From: Adiantum capillus-veneris
Lineage: Eukaryota > Streptophyta > Polypodiopsida > Polypodiales > Pteridaceae
Length of the DNA: 64,000 nucleotides
Assembly (NCBI GenBank): GCA_014529385.2
Contig: CM043967.1
Coordinates: forward strand, 191,001-255,000
Direction: 5' to 3'
A program made the position numbers and the translations under genes. Shown one piece after another: positions 43,676 to 55,175 of this stretch (position 1 is its first letter; the number at the start of each line of letters is the position of its first letter). A model generated the notes under the pieces. It was not told the DNA's origin and did no database searches. It worked only from the letters and a program-made list of their open reading frames with translations.

Positions 43676-45312
43676 ATGACGACGAGCTCTAACTTGGTCA
43701 GTGTGGCTTGGCTAGTGTGGACCTTGAAGCCACGCTGAAAAGGAGGCCAACTTGCCACGTTGGCACGCTAGCCAAAATTTAACCAAAGCCTTCTTCGCTT
43801 GCAAGTGCAATTACTGCACTCGCCTTTATTGTAAGCACACAAAGCCTCCATAGTCACCATGCCGGCCCCATAAATAGCATATTGGCTTATAATGGTTGAA
43901 TCAAGCTTCTTTTTTGGACCGTTATTCACACATCGACATATCATATCCAGGAATCTCACTTGCTTTATTGAACATCTCAAGAGCTGCTAGCACCTGAGCT
44001 ACATCTTTTCTCATCCTAATTGCTTGGGCACCCTACTAGCCTGGAAACCTGAAGGCACAAGATGCTTTGTAGTCCGTAAACAAAGTACCGGTAGAAAGAT
44101 CTTCTGTAACTGCTATACTCATGGAAATCCTAGGTGATTTTGCGGAGTTGTAGAGAACTAGTGGAAACCTCAACTTCCATTCTTTCTCTCTCTTTTAACT
44201 CTTACATACAATTCAAGGCTATCATTGCTATCGATGATCCCTATATATTTTAATTGTTAATCCATCATGATGCCATAAGTCCTGTACGATCACACACCAA
44301 TTGCATGGATGTGAAAGTCCTCCTCTTTTTGTGATCTTGGATACTCCTCAACCACTAAGTCTCCAGGGAATTACTCAATCATTATCTTCTTACGGATTTC
44401 ATTCAACCCCAATGTACAATATTGCATTATATCATTCCATTCTTGTTATTGTAATGTTGAATTGGCATTCACGCCCATCCAAGTAGCATTATATTCATTG
44501 TAGTTAAAATCTTTGATCTCATAACCGCTCTCAAGCTTAACATTATCTATAACGACCCCGCTTGAAATTAAGATGTTTACCATGAACATAGCACTTCTAA
44601 GAGGGTTTTTCTTCTATCAGTTTTCTCTCAAGCACACCTTTTCTAATCATCCTCAATTGAAATGCTACCTGAGTTGCTCCAAAAGATCTAGATGAAAAAC
44701 TCCATGTTGTTTGTCTGTGATTGTTGTCTTTGGTACCAATTTTGTTCTTGTCCATTGTAGTTTGAAATTAATAAATATAAATTTCAAATAAAGTTCAGGT
44801 GAAGATGATGCAAACCTTCCTTGCACATTACTAATAGGTCAATTTTGCATCTCTTGCACGTTTTCTTTCACAAGTCAAAGTGTGATCTGCCTTGAAAAAA
44901 ATAGACCAAATTTTCAAAATATGTAAATTCTCTACAATTTGAAAGGCAAGGGTACCTATCAAACATCAGCCCTGAATTGATCTTTAAGGACTATTGGAAT
45001 AGTGGCTCCAGTATTTCAGCTGCTTTTGATACACGACCTATAAAGTCAAGTGTTGTTGACAACACTAGGTTGCAATTCACAGCAGCTACACTCTAGACAA
45101 TACGGTGCTATTAGTAATCAATTAGAGGCCTACAAGACTTTCAAATTAGGAAGTATTAATGTGTATCGCACAAAGAGAATACTTTCATAATTGCCTCAGA
45201 TTACCTACATAGCAATTTTAGCAAGATCTTATTGAACCTTGTCCATAGTCATTTTCTTTATGATTCTTGACTTATTATGGCATGATTTTAATGATCCTTT
45301 TTCAATGAGCAT
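43676..45312 (-). pseudogene. Degenerate coding-like region, function unknown
   Basis: Minus-strand translation between about 44720 and 43750 keeps long sensible stretches broken by stops: YEIKDFNYNEYNATWMGVN, FPGDLVVEEYPRSQKEEDFH, RTYGIMMD, LKYIGIIDSNDSLELYVRVK, then QYAIYGAGMVTMEALCAYNK. I recognise no family. At least one frameshift (near 44170) and several stops mean it is not expressed as a full protein. 44720-45312 shows nothing. Confidence 0.3.
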
Positions 45313-45317
45313 GCAAC

Positions 45318-45871
45318 TGTGCATGTATGTCACACGTGTCAATGCAAGGAACTTGCCGAAACACTGTGTGCGAGCCACAAATGGCTCCAAGCACACAACA
45401 AGTCTAAACTAGTAAGCTCAAAGATGGTGATGGTGTGTCACTCACCGCTCTACGCTTGCTATCGTGGAGGATTCCTCACCGCGAAGAAGAGGGAGATGCC
45501 GCTATGCCACGCTCAACCGCTTCGCCGCTGTCGTGCCTTCGTAATGCTCGATCGCACATACACACACACACACAAGGAGATGATGAAGAAGAAGATGGAG
45601 ATGGAGCAAGAGCACTTTTCAATTGCACAAATGAGAGAATGAGTGAATTTTAGGTTTAGTTGACTTTTATATGAGCTCGCCCCATTCACACTTGGGCGTC
45701 CATGCTTAGCCAACTAATCCCTTGAATGTTCCAGTTAGAATGTGCCTCTCATCGGCGATCACTCTTACCCTTTTCCTATTGGACGGACAAGCCCGGTACC
45801 TGACTCTACCAAGTAAATAATATAGCGTCCATCGTAGGTGATAGGGTGTCCGTGAGCTGTGAAGGTTAACA
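45318..45871 (-). repeat. Element C 3' LTR
   Basis: 554 bp, from TGTTAACCTTCACAGC (45871 downward) to ...ACATGCACA at 45318. It matches both copies at 50252-51449, including GAGCCACAAATGGCTCC and GACTTTTATATGAGCTC. Confidence 0.93.
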
Positions 45872-45884
45872 TGCCCCCCTTTCT
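45872..45884 (-). other. Element C polypurine tract
   Basis: The minus strand reads CAGAAAGGGGGGCA immediately before the TG of the 3' LTR. Confidence 0.82.
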
Positions 45885-46025
45885 GACGTAGATTCCATCC
45901 TCGAAAGCTATTGAGTTGAAGCTCGTTCATTGAGGTGGAAGAGCATTTGAGATGAATGTCCTTAGCCTTCTTCAGTCACTGCAAAATCAAACAGCATTGG
46001 CACAGTAATTGCATTCTCATATACA

Positions 46026-46142
46026 ATTAGAAAGCATATGCAGTTTTAGGCAGATAAATTGATTGGTATCATAATTCTAAACCATTAGAAAGCATATGCA
46101 GTTTTTAGGCAGATAAATTGATTGGTAGCATAATTCTAAATC
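46026..46142. repeat. 58 bp tandem duplication
   Basis: ATTAGAAAGCATATGCAGTT begins at 46026 and again at 46084; the copies differ at a few positions. Confidence 0.9.
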
Positions 46143-46944
46143 ATTTGTCAGCAATAAACATTAAATTTCAATATAATCAAATGCATAAACAGTTGTAAAG
46201 GTAAAAAATTTAACAAGTCTGGGGTTGCTAATTTAATGGTCGAAAGGCACTAAAGATCGACTATTAATACCATGGGTAAGCTTCTCAATTCTCTGATCAA
46301 TTAAGTTGTTTAATCGCGAGAGCCAAGTATTTCATGTCCGAGGGCTGACTAGAGGCTATACCTAGAAGACCTTGTAGTTAAGCTACGATAAAAGGAATTT
46401 CTCATGAAATCATCACTTGAGTGATTACCTTTTCTGTGACCCCCCAAAGTCTTTTCACAGTGATTCCATTTTGATGTGTGTGCTTATTTTGTATGCCTTG
46501 GGTTTTTTGCTTTTCAAGGAAAAGCGCCCACACTAGGAAACTCTAGGGATCTAGTACCATAGGCGATACGTGTGAGTGAAGTACCACATCAAGCTGAGAT
46601 TTCTCTTCCAGCTAAAGATTTTACATTATGGCACTTTGATGTTTTTTTTTGTTTATTCGTTTTCAGCATTTTAATTTTGTTATAACTTTGGGGGGTCATA
46701 TAACACTGTTACACCTCCCCAGGCTCATCACACTAGTAAACTCCCTTTATAATACTTAAGCTAAAGGTCAATAGGGACTACGCCCACTAGAAAGCCCTAG
46801 TACATTTCACACAAAGCTTCCTAAATTGGATTAAGAACCTAAGTAACCATTAATTATTAGGAAGGCATTCCCCATTCACAGGCAAGCACCGAAAAGACCA
46901 TGTGAAACATTTGTGAAAAGTAATGAGGGTACCTCTCACCCAAG
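46143..46944 (-). other. Element C non-coding spacer
   Basis: Lies between the ORF and the 3' LTR. No ORF or recognisable motif; stops in all frames. Confidence 0.6.
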
Positions 46945-47634
46945 GCATGAGTGGATGACTCTAGCATACTAGCCATATCTGTACACACAAATAAATGATG
47001 GTTAGAGTGTAAATATTACAAGTATCGTGTTCTTGTGCATAATATGTTTTTATGATTTTGTGCTATGGCTCTTGCTCTTTTACTTTTTTATCTTGTTTTT
47101 GTGAGTATAAGGATTTATATATACATTCCCTAAGATTGGAGATTAGGAATTCAGGGAGAAAGGTTGAGAGGGGAGTGAGTGAATGATGACTGTCAGCAAA
47201 CACTCCCCCCCTTCCTTGGGTAGATCATACCGTATGAAATGATGTCGTCACCCTTTGAAACCAGTTGTTCCAAGTTGTTATAGGTGAAGGCATGAGTGGA
47301 TGACTCTAGCGTACTAGCCATATCTGTACACACAAATAAATGATGGTTAGAGTGTAAATATTACAAGTATCGTGTTCTTGTGCATAATATGTTTTTATGA
47401 TTTTGTGCTATGGCTCTTGCTCTTTTACTTTTTTATCTTGTTTTTGTGAGTATAAGGATTTATATATACATTCCCTAAGATTGGAGATTAGGAATTCAGG
47501 GAGAAAGGTTGAGAGGGGAGTGAGTGAATGATGACTGTCAGCAAACACTCCCCCCCTTCCTTGGGTAGATCATACCGTATGAAATGATGTCGTCACCCTT
47601 TGAAACCAGTTGTTCCAAGTTGTTATAGGTGAAG
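46945..47634. repeat. 345 bp tandem duplication in element C
   Basis: GCATGAGTGGATGACTCTAG starts both copies (46945 and 47290). They are nearly identical (one difference noticed: AGCATAC versus AGCGTAC), so the duplication is recent. Confidence 0.95.
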
Positions 47635-47791
47635 GCTTTAACCAATAGTTTTCGACCGCCCTATGCATTTCATCTAGCTGCAAGGTACTCTCCCATGATT
47701 TTATTTACAACATTGTTGTAGGTGGTGAACTTACAACGGGAGGTGCAAACTATTTCTTGCTTGTATGGATATGTACAATGGTAGGTGGAGG

Positions 47792-49503
47792 TTATGTCGA
47801 AGCTTCTATTTCCGTATAGGAACTACATGAAGAGAAAGAAGCTTCATTTGATTTCCCTGTTTCCGAGCTAGGTGGAACAAATCGTTCTTTCTTTGGTACC
47901 CAAACTAGCTCTAGAGCGGGTGTGTAACATTCCGTGATTTTTTCCTTTCCGCGATCTTCAATTTGTTTTGGAGCCACAGGATTGAGCTCACATGGGCCCG
48001 GTGACAAGTAAGAGCACAATTTACGTTTTGACACCCAGATTTGATCATTTACTTCATAGTAGCCTTGGGCTTCCAATAGTTTTTTAGGAATCCAACGCAA
48101 CGTTTCTTTACATTTCTTGGGGTGAATGGGATGTCTCTTACCAAACTCCTGTCTTTTAGCACTGACTATGGTTGCTAAAGAAGATTTAGGGACCCACTTG
48201 TATGTTTTCTTTGTTATATTGGGATGGGTCTTGTGTGTCTCAAGCTTTATTTCAGCTACATCAATTGAATCTCTAGAGAGTTGGGCTATGGGGACATATG
48301 GTTCAACCTTTGGGACATGCAATGTTTTGGGTTTTATTTCCTTAAGAGACAATATCTCAGGGACTATGGCTTGAGTGGCAGGGCTAAGAGTTGGTTTCTG
48401 TGTTGTGACACCCCCTATCCCCCAATCAATAGTGCATTTGGTGGCTATCATCCACGTGCGTCCTAGATTTATATTACCCTCCATAGTTCCAACAGGCATG
48501 ACCAAAAAGTGTTGAGCTACAACCCCATTGTCATAATTGATAGAAGTGTGCCATATTCCAAAAACCAAAGTTTTTTTCTTGTTGACACCCTTGACTTGGA
48601 TAATACTCTCAGATAGAGGTGGCTTCGCTAACTGACACCACACCCCATATGATAGCAGATTATATTTAGCACCCGTGTCTAATAAGGCGTTATATAGCAC
48701 TTTTCCATAGGCGTTGTTTAGCTCAATAGGGTATCGTAGAGGTGTGTCAGAGTCCAACCAATCCTCGTCGGTTTCAACGTGGAATGCATGTGTGACTCCA
48801 AGGTTAGCCTCTGCTGTAGATTTCTTTTCATTTATCCTAGCACGCACATTTGCTCGATATCGTCATCTCTTATATGACCTTCTTTTCTTGCTGAGGTTAT
48901 GATTTTGGGTTATGTTTGAACCAGACCCGCTTGATATGTCTTCGCTTGTACCTTTTTCACTCTTGGATAAATCACCATAGGCTGTTGTACTAGGCCTTGA
49001 GTGTTTAGTTTCTTGACTTGATTCATTGGTCATTTCCTCTAGCCTTGAATCAATCTCTCCCTAAGATTCCATTTCTGAGGTATCATTAGTTTCACTCTTA
49101 GGTAGGTCTGCCTCTCTTTTATCGTCAGATGTTATATACGCTACACCTGACATGTTTACTAGTACGATTTGCGGGGTCTTCTCTCTCTTATTTACATCAT
49201 TAGCTCCATGTTCGGAGCGAGTGGCTCTACTAAAGGTTTCCTTCAAGCGGCTAAGCACGCTCGGCCCGAACCGTGGGTCCATGGCATGCATGCCTTGCTT
49301 GAGCTATCAGGATTAGACATTGGGAAACCCTCCATGACGGCATAGTCAGAGAAAGAGTCACTAGCCGCTATGTTCGGGTCTTGGTTTGTACTACCTTGGG
49401 TCCCCGCCGAGGGCCCCGAACCTAAGGTAGGTGGATAATGAGAACTCGTGTATACTTCGCCTCTAGCACACGACCAGAGCGCAGATGCATGTGCCTTTGG
49501 CAC
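47792..49503 (-). pseudogene. Element C ORF: protease-like protein with W[VI]PK repeats
   Basis: Minus strand; the frame from 49291 to 47792 is interrupted by TAG (49061-49063) and one TGA near 48857. The part before it (49503-49292) is one frame off. The N-terminal third is Ser/Thr/Glu-rich with no zinc knuckle seen. A retropepsin domain follows: YNALLDTGAKYNLLSYGVWC, VKGVNKKKTLVFG, MPVGTMEGNINLGRTWMI. The C-terminal part carries four similar motifs (YKWVPKSS, LRWIPKKL, QIWVSKRK, LVWVPKKE). The last 351 codons are intact. It would be a gag-protease-like product without polymerase. The N-terminal part is not recognised as a standard gag. Confidence 0.7.
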
Positions 49504-50234
49504 CCTACAAGCGTCGGCGAATAACCTCGAAGGTTAATTGCTTACTTTTTTAAGCGTCCGTTTTCACTCGTGTTTTTACATTTTTAATGTTTTTTAATGA
49601 TCGGTTTTTTTATTAAAGTGTGTGATATCTCAAAACGAGCGTATCACTCAGAGAGTTGTGGTGTGATTTACAACACAATGTCCGGTCACCTGAAGCTCCG
49701 TTGGTCCTCAAAAAAGTTGATTTTTAGCTACGTGTGAAGCTAAAATTTGTAATTTTAAAGTGCGATAGATGCCTAAGCCTGAGCGTGAGCTTGGGCTTGG
49801 GTCTGGACTTGGGTCTGGGAGATATTCCCGATCCCGAACCTACCTTTTTTTTTTAAATTTATTTTTTTTAAAAAAAAATTATTTATAAGGATAAGGTCAC
49901 CGCAGCCTACGCGAGAGCACACACACACTCTACCTACCTACTTCCAACTAATACACCTAGTGTTACACACTGACACACTCTATTAGCTCTCACAAATCTA
50001 CTTCCTACTTACTGTACATTACATTACAAAGAACTAACAACCTTAATACTAACACCTTACATAGAGAAAAAACACAGTATCTTTGAAAACTCCATGAACA
50101 AAAAAATTACACAGTAGTAACAAAAAATACTTCTTCTCAACACACACACCCTCCTTCCTTACCTTTCCTACAATTGAAATTGCACCACAAAAGAAGCATA
50201 GAGTGCCATTCAAGCTTAGTGTATGGCATTCCCC
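49504..50234 (-). other. Element C leader
   Basis: Non-coding leader between PBS and ORF. It contains a T/A homopolymer block (about 49846-49885) and a GCTTGGGCTTGGGTCTGGAC-like degenerate hexamer run at 49785-49815. Confidence 0.6.
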
Positions 50235-50247
50235 GGCAGCGGCGCCA
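50235..50247 (-). other. Element C primer-binding site (tRNA-Asp)
   Basis: The minus strand reads TGGCGCCGCTGCCGGGG from 50247 downward to about 50231, one mismatch from the 3' end complement of plant tRNA-Asp. It is separated from LTR A by four A:T pairs. Confidence 0.88.
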
Positions 50248-50251
50248 AAAA

Positions 50252-50801
50252 TGTGCGCGTATGTCGCACGTGTCAATGCAAGGAACTTGCCGATACACTA
50301 TGTGCGAGCCACAAATGGCTCCAAGCACACAACAAGCCTAAACTAGTAAGCTCAAAGATGGCGATGGTGTGTCACTCACCGCTCTACGCTTGCTGTCGTG
50401 GAGGATTCCTCGCCGTGAAGAAGAGGGAGACGTCGCTACGCCGCGCTCAACCGCTTCGCCGTCGTCATGGCTTCGTAAAGCTCGATTGCACACACACTCC
50501 CTCTCTCTCTCTCACACACATACACACACACACAAGGAGATGAAGAAGAAGAAGATGGAGATGGAGCAAGAGCACTCTTCAATTGCACAAACGAGAGAAT
50601 GAGTGAATTTTAGGTTTAGTTGACTTTTATATGAGCTCACCCCATTCACACTTGGGCGCCCATGCTTAGCCAACTAATCCCTTGAATGTTCCAGTTAGAG
50701 TGCGTGTGTCATCGACGATCACTCTTACCCTTTTCCTATTGGACCGACAAGCCTGGTACTTGACTCTACCAAGTAAATAATACAACGTCCGTCGTAGGTG
50801 A
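50252..50801 (-). repeat. Element C LTR A (inner, U3 end clipped)
   Basis: Homologous to LTR B and the 3' LTR. Its U3 end lacks the first ~30 bases (TGTTAACC... in the other copies) and joins tRNA-derived sequence through the shared bases GGTGA (50797-50801). Confidence 0.93.
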
Positions 50802-50854
50802 GTATACCCGCCTGTCACGTGGGTGACCCGGGTTTGATCCTTGCAGTGGCGCCA
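50797..50854 (+). other. tRNA-Asp-derived segment between the two LTRs
   Basis: GGTGAGTATACCCGCCTGTC and the following bases to GGCGCCA match the D-loop to 3' end of plant tRNA-Asp(GUC), including the anticodon arm CCTGTCACG and T-arm GGGTTTGATCC. The terminal CCA is not gene-encoded in plants, so the segment was copied from mature tRNA by reverse transcription. The 5' ~17 bases of the tRNA are missing, so it is not a tRNA gene. On the element's minus strand it occupies the PBS position of LTR B. Confidence 0.9.
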
Positions 50855-50859
50855 AAAAA

Positions 50860-51449
50860 TGTGCGCATACGTCACACGTATCAATGCAATGAACTTGCTG
50901 ATACACTGTGTGCGAGCCACAAACGGCTCCAAGCACACAACAAGCCTAAACTAGTAAGCTCAAAGATGGCGATGGTGTGTCACTCACCGCTCTACGCTTG
51001 CTGTCGTGGAGGATTCCTCGCCGTGAAGAAGAGGGAGACGCTGCTATGCCGCGCTCAACTGCTTCGCCGTCGTCGTGCCTTTGTAATGCTCGATTGCACA
51101 CACACTCCCTCTCTCTCCCTCTCACTCTCTCACACATACACACACACACACAAGGAGATGAAGAAGAAGAAGATGGAGATGGAGCAAGAGTACTCTTCAA
51201 TTTCACAAATGAGAGAATGAGTGAATTTTAGGTTTAGTTGACTTTTATATGAGCTCGCCCCATTCACACTTGGGCGCCCATGCTTAGCCAACTAATCCCT
51301 TGAATGTTCCAATTAGAGTGCGCCTCTCATCGGCGATCACTCTTACCCTTTTCTTATTGGATCGACAAGCCCGATACCTGACTCTACCAAGTAAATAATA
51401 CAACGTCTGTCATAGGTGATAGGGTGTTCGTGAGCCGTGAGGGTTAACA
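50860..51449 (-). repeat. Element C LTR B (outer 5' LTR)
   Basis: 590 bp, complete, from TGTTAACCCTCACGGC at 51449 to ...GCGCACA at 50860. It contains a CT/CA-rich microsatellite (51103-51151) and the TATA-like GACTTTTATATGAGC region shared by all copies. Confidence 0.93.
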
Positions 51450-51454
51450 GCAAC

Positions 51455-53899
51455 ATGAAATTCCCACATCCTTCTCTCATTTTAACAACATTAAATTTTA
51501 CGTTATATTGAAGTTTGATTCTTTTATTTAGAACAGGTATCGAATTCTATTTATAAATACTCCTACTTTAATCTTGACTTTGTGATCTCTTTTTGAAATT
51601 CCTCATTAACGCTAAGCAACGCTATGTGATTTTTTACACGACTTCATTCATAAATTGATGCTATAAACGGATATGAATACATTTGTGAGCTTACAAATTG
51701 TGGCACTTACAAATTTATGGAGATTTTTTGGCTGTGTCCTATTTAAAATGCCTCATTGATATATTTTTCTAGTTCATTACATTTAACCTTGTTTAGTCCA
51801 CAAAAGTTTACTATACTTCAAGTGTCTATCTTGACTCACATTACCCCAATGACTTTATTGCTGACCTTCAATTTTCATAACTTGTTAGCCTCTAGTGATT
51901 CACAAAGACCTATGTGGAACATAAGGTGAGCTACCTACTTTCTTGACCTTAATGCATGCATATCATCACAAATACGCACATTTAGAGAGCAGCAAACATG
52001 TTACTCCTTTCCTCACTCCACATTAACACCTCTCATTCTTACATTCACTTTGTATTGCACACGATTCATCTAAGAGTAATATTGTTTTTCTTTTCATTAT
52101 TTGCAAGTCATACCTGCCATCAAAAGATGTGTTCGCCAATATCTTTAAGTTTTTTTAATTGTGTCGTATATAGTCTTGAGTATGACAAGTCCTTTGTCTA
52201 AAATTAATCTCACTATTTAGTTTTGAATCTCTTGTACATTCATATTGCTTTATAGGTTAAATTACACTACTACTCTTTTCAAGTATTTCTTGCACGTATA
52301 CTAATTTCCATTCAACTGCATGGCCGGTTAAAGTGACACATTCAACCCTCATTAACTATGCTTTGGTATTAGTTTGCTAGTTGCAACTCTCTCTAGCTTC
52401 TACATGAACCCCCTGATCCAAATTATGACTCTTTCGATTATAGCTCTCTCCACACATACACACACAGCTGAATACTCAAACATTGCTAAGGTCATGTCTT
52501 CTAGCTACTTGCACTGTATGAATTTTTTATTGACATGATTTATCATTAAGCTATGGAGCTACTCATATGACCACAAGGTGCTCTATGATCGTGCACAACA
52601 ATTTGTAAATATTTTGCTACTCAAACATACTCCAATTTGGTCTCAAATGGTCGTACATATTTTATTTTATGCCTCGCCTTGTCCATTGATCACATGCACA
52701 TAGATTTTCCAATTAAGGCAGTGTGTAAGTGTTCTTCATGATGCAAATTCACCAATTTAGGCATCACACTAATAAACAATTGACTCATTAGTTTAAATAC
52801 TTTTAGTGTAGATTCGTCGATTTTGGCAGCACAAGTGCATATTTGTTGATTTAGGTAGCGTGATTCATTGGTGTCGATTCGCCAATTTAGAGACACCAGT
52901 TACAAAATCATGCTGCAGTGGCTGGCCACCACTACACTTAGTGTGATTTGGTACCCGGGTATGGAAATCAAAGTGATTTGGATGTGGATTTGAAGTTGGA
53001 TATGGATTCGGTTAGTGATGATTTTATGTCAACAGTCTCTACGAGATTGGACTTGATATTTGCGAGAGTTGATTACTTAACGATGACTAAGCTAAGTGCT
53101 TATTATAAAACAGAATGCAAATTAGTGCTAGTGCAAGAAGGGCCACTACCATTACTTTACATCTAGGTAATCCCTTTACCAACTGCTTCCGAAAAAAAAT
53201 GAAAATTAATGCTAGTGAGGATGGTCCTAACTTGAGATTGCAAACTTTAAAAGTATAAAAGTGCCTGCCACCAAGGGACCAATACTACCACAATCCTCAC
53301 CTAAGAGAGATAAGCAACACAAACATGGAAAGTGCACACATGAGGCAAGCAAAAAACAAAGGCTACCAAAACCACAGTCTTTAGTGCAAAAGATAGCTTT
53401 GAAATGAGCTCCGGGCTCCCCACGACAAATGCCACAAAAAGATCTTCATAACTGTGGCCACTTTGGATTCCAAATTTTTTTCTTGATTGTCACCCATTGA
53501 TCTTCTGGACCATTGTTTCCTTCACTATTTATTTAGGGGGGCAAACTAGTCAGGTTCATGCATTAAAACTTGATATATGCCCTTGGTAAGCGGTTCAAAG
53601 AATTGTCTACACATGGGCCATTTATAGGCTTTCCACTTGAAGTTTGATTCACAAATAAGCATCAAAATATTATCCAATCTTTTCACATCTCTACTAAACA
53701 TCAATTTTTCATGCCATTGAGGTTAAACTAGGTAGCCAATATGTTTGAATCCTTCTAGCTCTTGCTGTTGTCATTTCATAAGTGAATCAACGCTTGGAGT
53801 CCTTTGTTATTCATTTTTCTTGCAACTTCTCTCGAATAATGTTTCAGAGGTAAGTTGGCAGCTTTAGAGCGCTAAGGGGACTAGTGTGTGATAGAGTTC
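51455..53899. other. Unassigned intergenic DNA
   Basis: AT-rich. The longest candidate is a 72-codon frame at 52948-53166 (+) with no recognisable similarity. No tandem repeat or LTR signature seen. The part after 53170 may be the decayed 3' part of the LINE, but this is not demonstrable by eye. Confidence 0.45.
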
Positions 53900-54122
53900 T
53901 AGAAGTATTTGGTTAATTCTCCCCACTCCAAAAGCTATGTTCTTCTATTGCACTTTTGCACTAGCTCGCCTGTTGTGCCACAAAATCTTATGAAAGACCA
54001 CCTAGAGGCTAAGAGTTTGTCGTGCATCGCTATCCCTTTCCACTGGTCACATTTTGAGAAAATTTTTTGCCTTGTCCATCATATATCTTCTCATAATAGC
54101 CTAGACTTGGTCTTGATTGGCA

Positions 54123-55110
54123 ATTGAGACAAAAAATTTGTCACACAGGGCCTCAGCATGAACAAAAGGGTTGAGGATTTTGAGGCCACCTTGTTCCAGT
54201 GATCGGGCAACTGAGTCCCATTTTTCCCCGCTGCCATGGCATTGAGCCATTGGTGTTGTTTTTCCACAAGAATCTTTTCATTGGCTTTAAGAATTCTTTA
54301 CAATTACATTTGGAAATCTTGAGGAGCGGCCTAGTAAAGGCAATATATGGAAGCATAAACAAATTGATCACTTTTATTGGGCTTAAGAATGGAAGTAACA
54401 CAAAATCCCACCTGCTCATTTTCTTTATGACCTTTTCTAGGACCCACTAGAATCTTTGCTTGTGCATTAAACCCATCCCCATGGGGGCTCCCAAATGTTG
54501 GAATATCTTTTCTTTTGAAACAATTTCTCCTGCCCATACATATAGGTTGAATGAGTTGTTTTCAGACAAGGAGATCAATCTTGACACCTCAACATTGCAC
54601 TTCAACCCTAATGCTAAGGAAAATGTTTGCACAATCTCCAGAGCCTTCATAAATACTTGAGGGAAGGCTTTCAAAAAAAGGAGGTATCTATGAGCAAACA
54701 ATTTTGCTAGGAGCTGGTTGTTGCCTGGCAAGGCCAAACCTTGGATTTCCCCATGCGCAACAATGGCTTTGAGCATCATAATCAAAGGATGTGATCTAAT
54801 GGCGACAAAGGGGCCATGGGGGCACCCCTGCTTGATGGGTCTTTTAACTTTGAAGGACTCCACAATTCTATCATTCAACAAGATCTCTAACTAGCTACCA
54901 ACACCGAGAGTGTAAATCAATCAACAGAGGCAATAACCAAAGGCCAATGATTTCATAAATTGATCTTCCTTTTATAAAATCGTGCTGATGAGGGGAGATG
55001 AATTTTTCTTGAAGGGGGGCAATTTTGAGGGCAACCGCCTTGGCAATAGTTTTATATGCCACAAACATCATATAGTTATGGGATGCCAATGCTTTAGTTG
55101 TGTGCATCAG
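54123..55110 (-). pseudogene. LINE (non-LTR) reverse transcriptase remnant
   Basis: Minus-strand pieces in RT order are YKTIAKAVALKIAPLQEKFI with HQHDFIKGRSIYE (~55000), RIVESFKVKRPIKQGCPHGP (~54850), IQGLALPGNNQLLAKLFAH, LGLKCNVEVSRLISLSENNS and IFQHLGAPMGMG, then LSPIKVINLFMLPYIAF (~54370). The catalytic FADD position reads FAHRY, and frames shift at least twice. The order and the QGCP motif are typical of plant L1-type LINEs. The endonuclease and 5' part are absent. Confidence 0.82.
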
Positions 55111-55175
55111 ACCTATAGACAGCTAGTTATGGGATGCCAGTGCTTTAGTTGTGTACATCAAAAATGTTTCGGTTT
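55074..55175. repeat. 51 bp direct duplication
   Basis: AGTTATGGGATGCCA begins at 55074 and at 55125, each followed by GTGCTTTAGTTGTGT-like sequence. It lies at the upstream edge of the LINE similarity. Confidence 0.8.

Larger units (their letters stand above)
45318..51449 (-). mobile_element. Element C: non-autonomous LTR element with doubled 5' LTR
   Basis: Flanked by GCAAC on both sides (45313-45317, 51450-51454), a perfect 5 bp duplication. On the minus strand the order is LTR B, a tRNA-Asp-derived segment, LTR A, tRNA-Asp PBS, ~700 bp leader, one ORF with a retropepsin domain, ~1.9 kb non-coding DNA, PPT and 3' LTR. No reverse transcriptase or integrase is present, so it depended on another element. 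Because the duplicated target lies outside LTR B, the LTR-tRNA-LTR structure was most likely integrated as one piece. Confidence 0.9.

Noticed and set aside
45319-45653. ORFs repeated in all three element C LTR copies (for example around SLTALRLLSWRIP)
   Set aside because: They sit wholly in LTR sequence and differ between copies by frameshifts; no sign of selection as protein.
49785-49815. Telomere-like repeats
   Set aside because: The GCTTGGG/TCTGGG run is short and irregular and does not match TTTAGGG-type telomere units.
50797-50854. A functional tRNA-Asp gene
   Set aside because: The 5' part (acceptor strand and much of the D-arm) is missing and CCA is present in the DNA; position and context show it is a reverse-transcribed primer remnant.
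52948-53166. 72-codon ORF as a gene
   Set aside because: No similarity, no supporting context and a length expected by chance.
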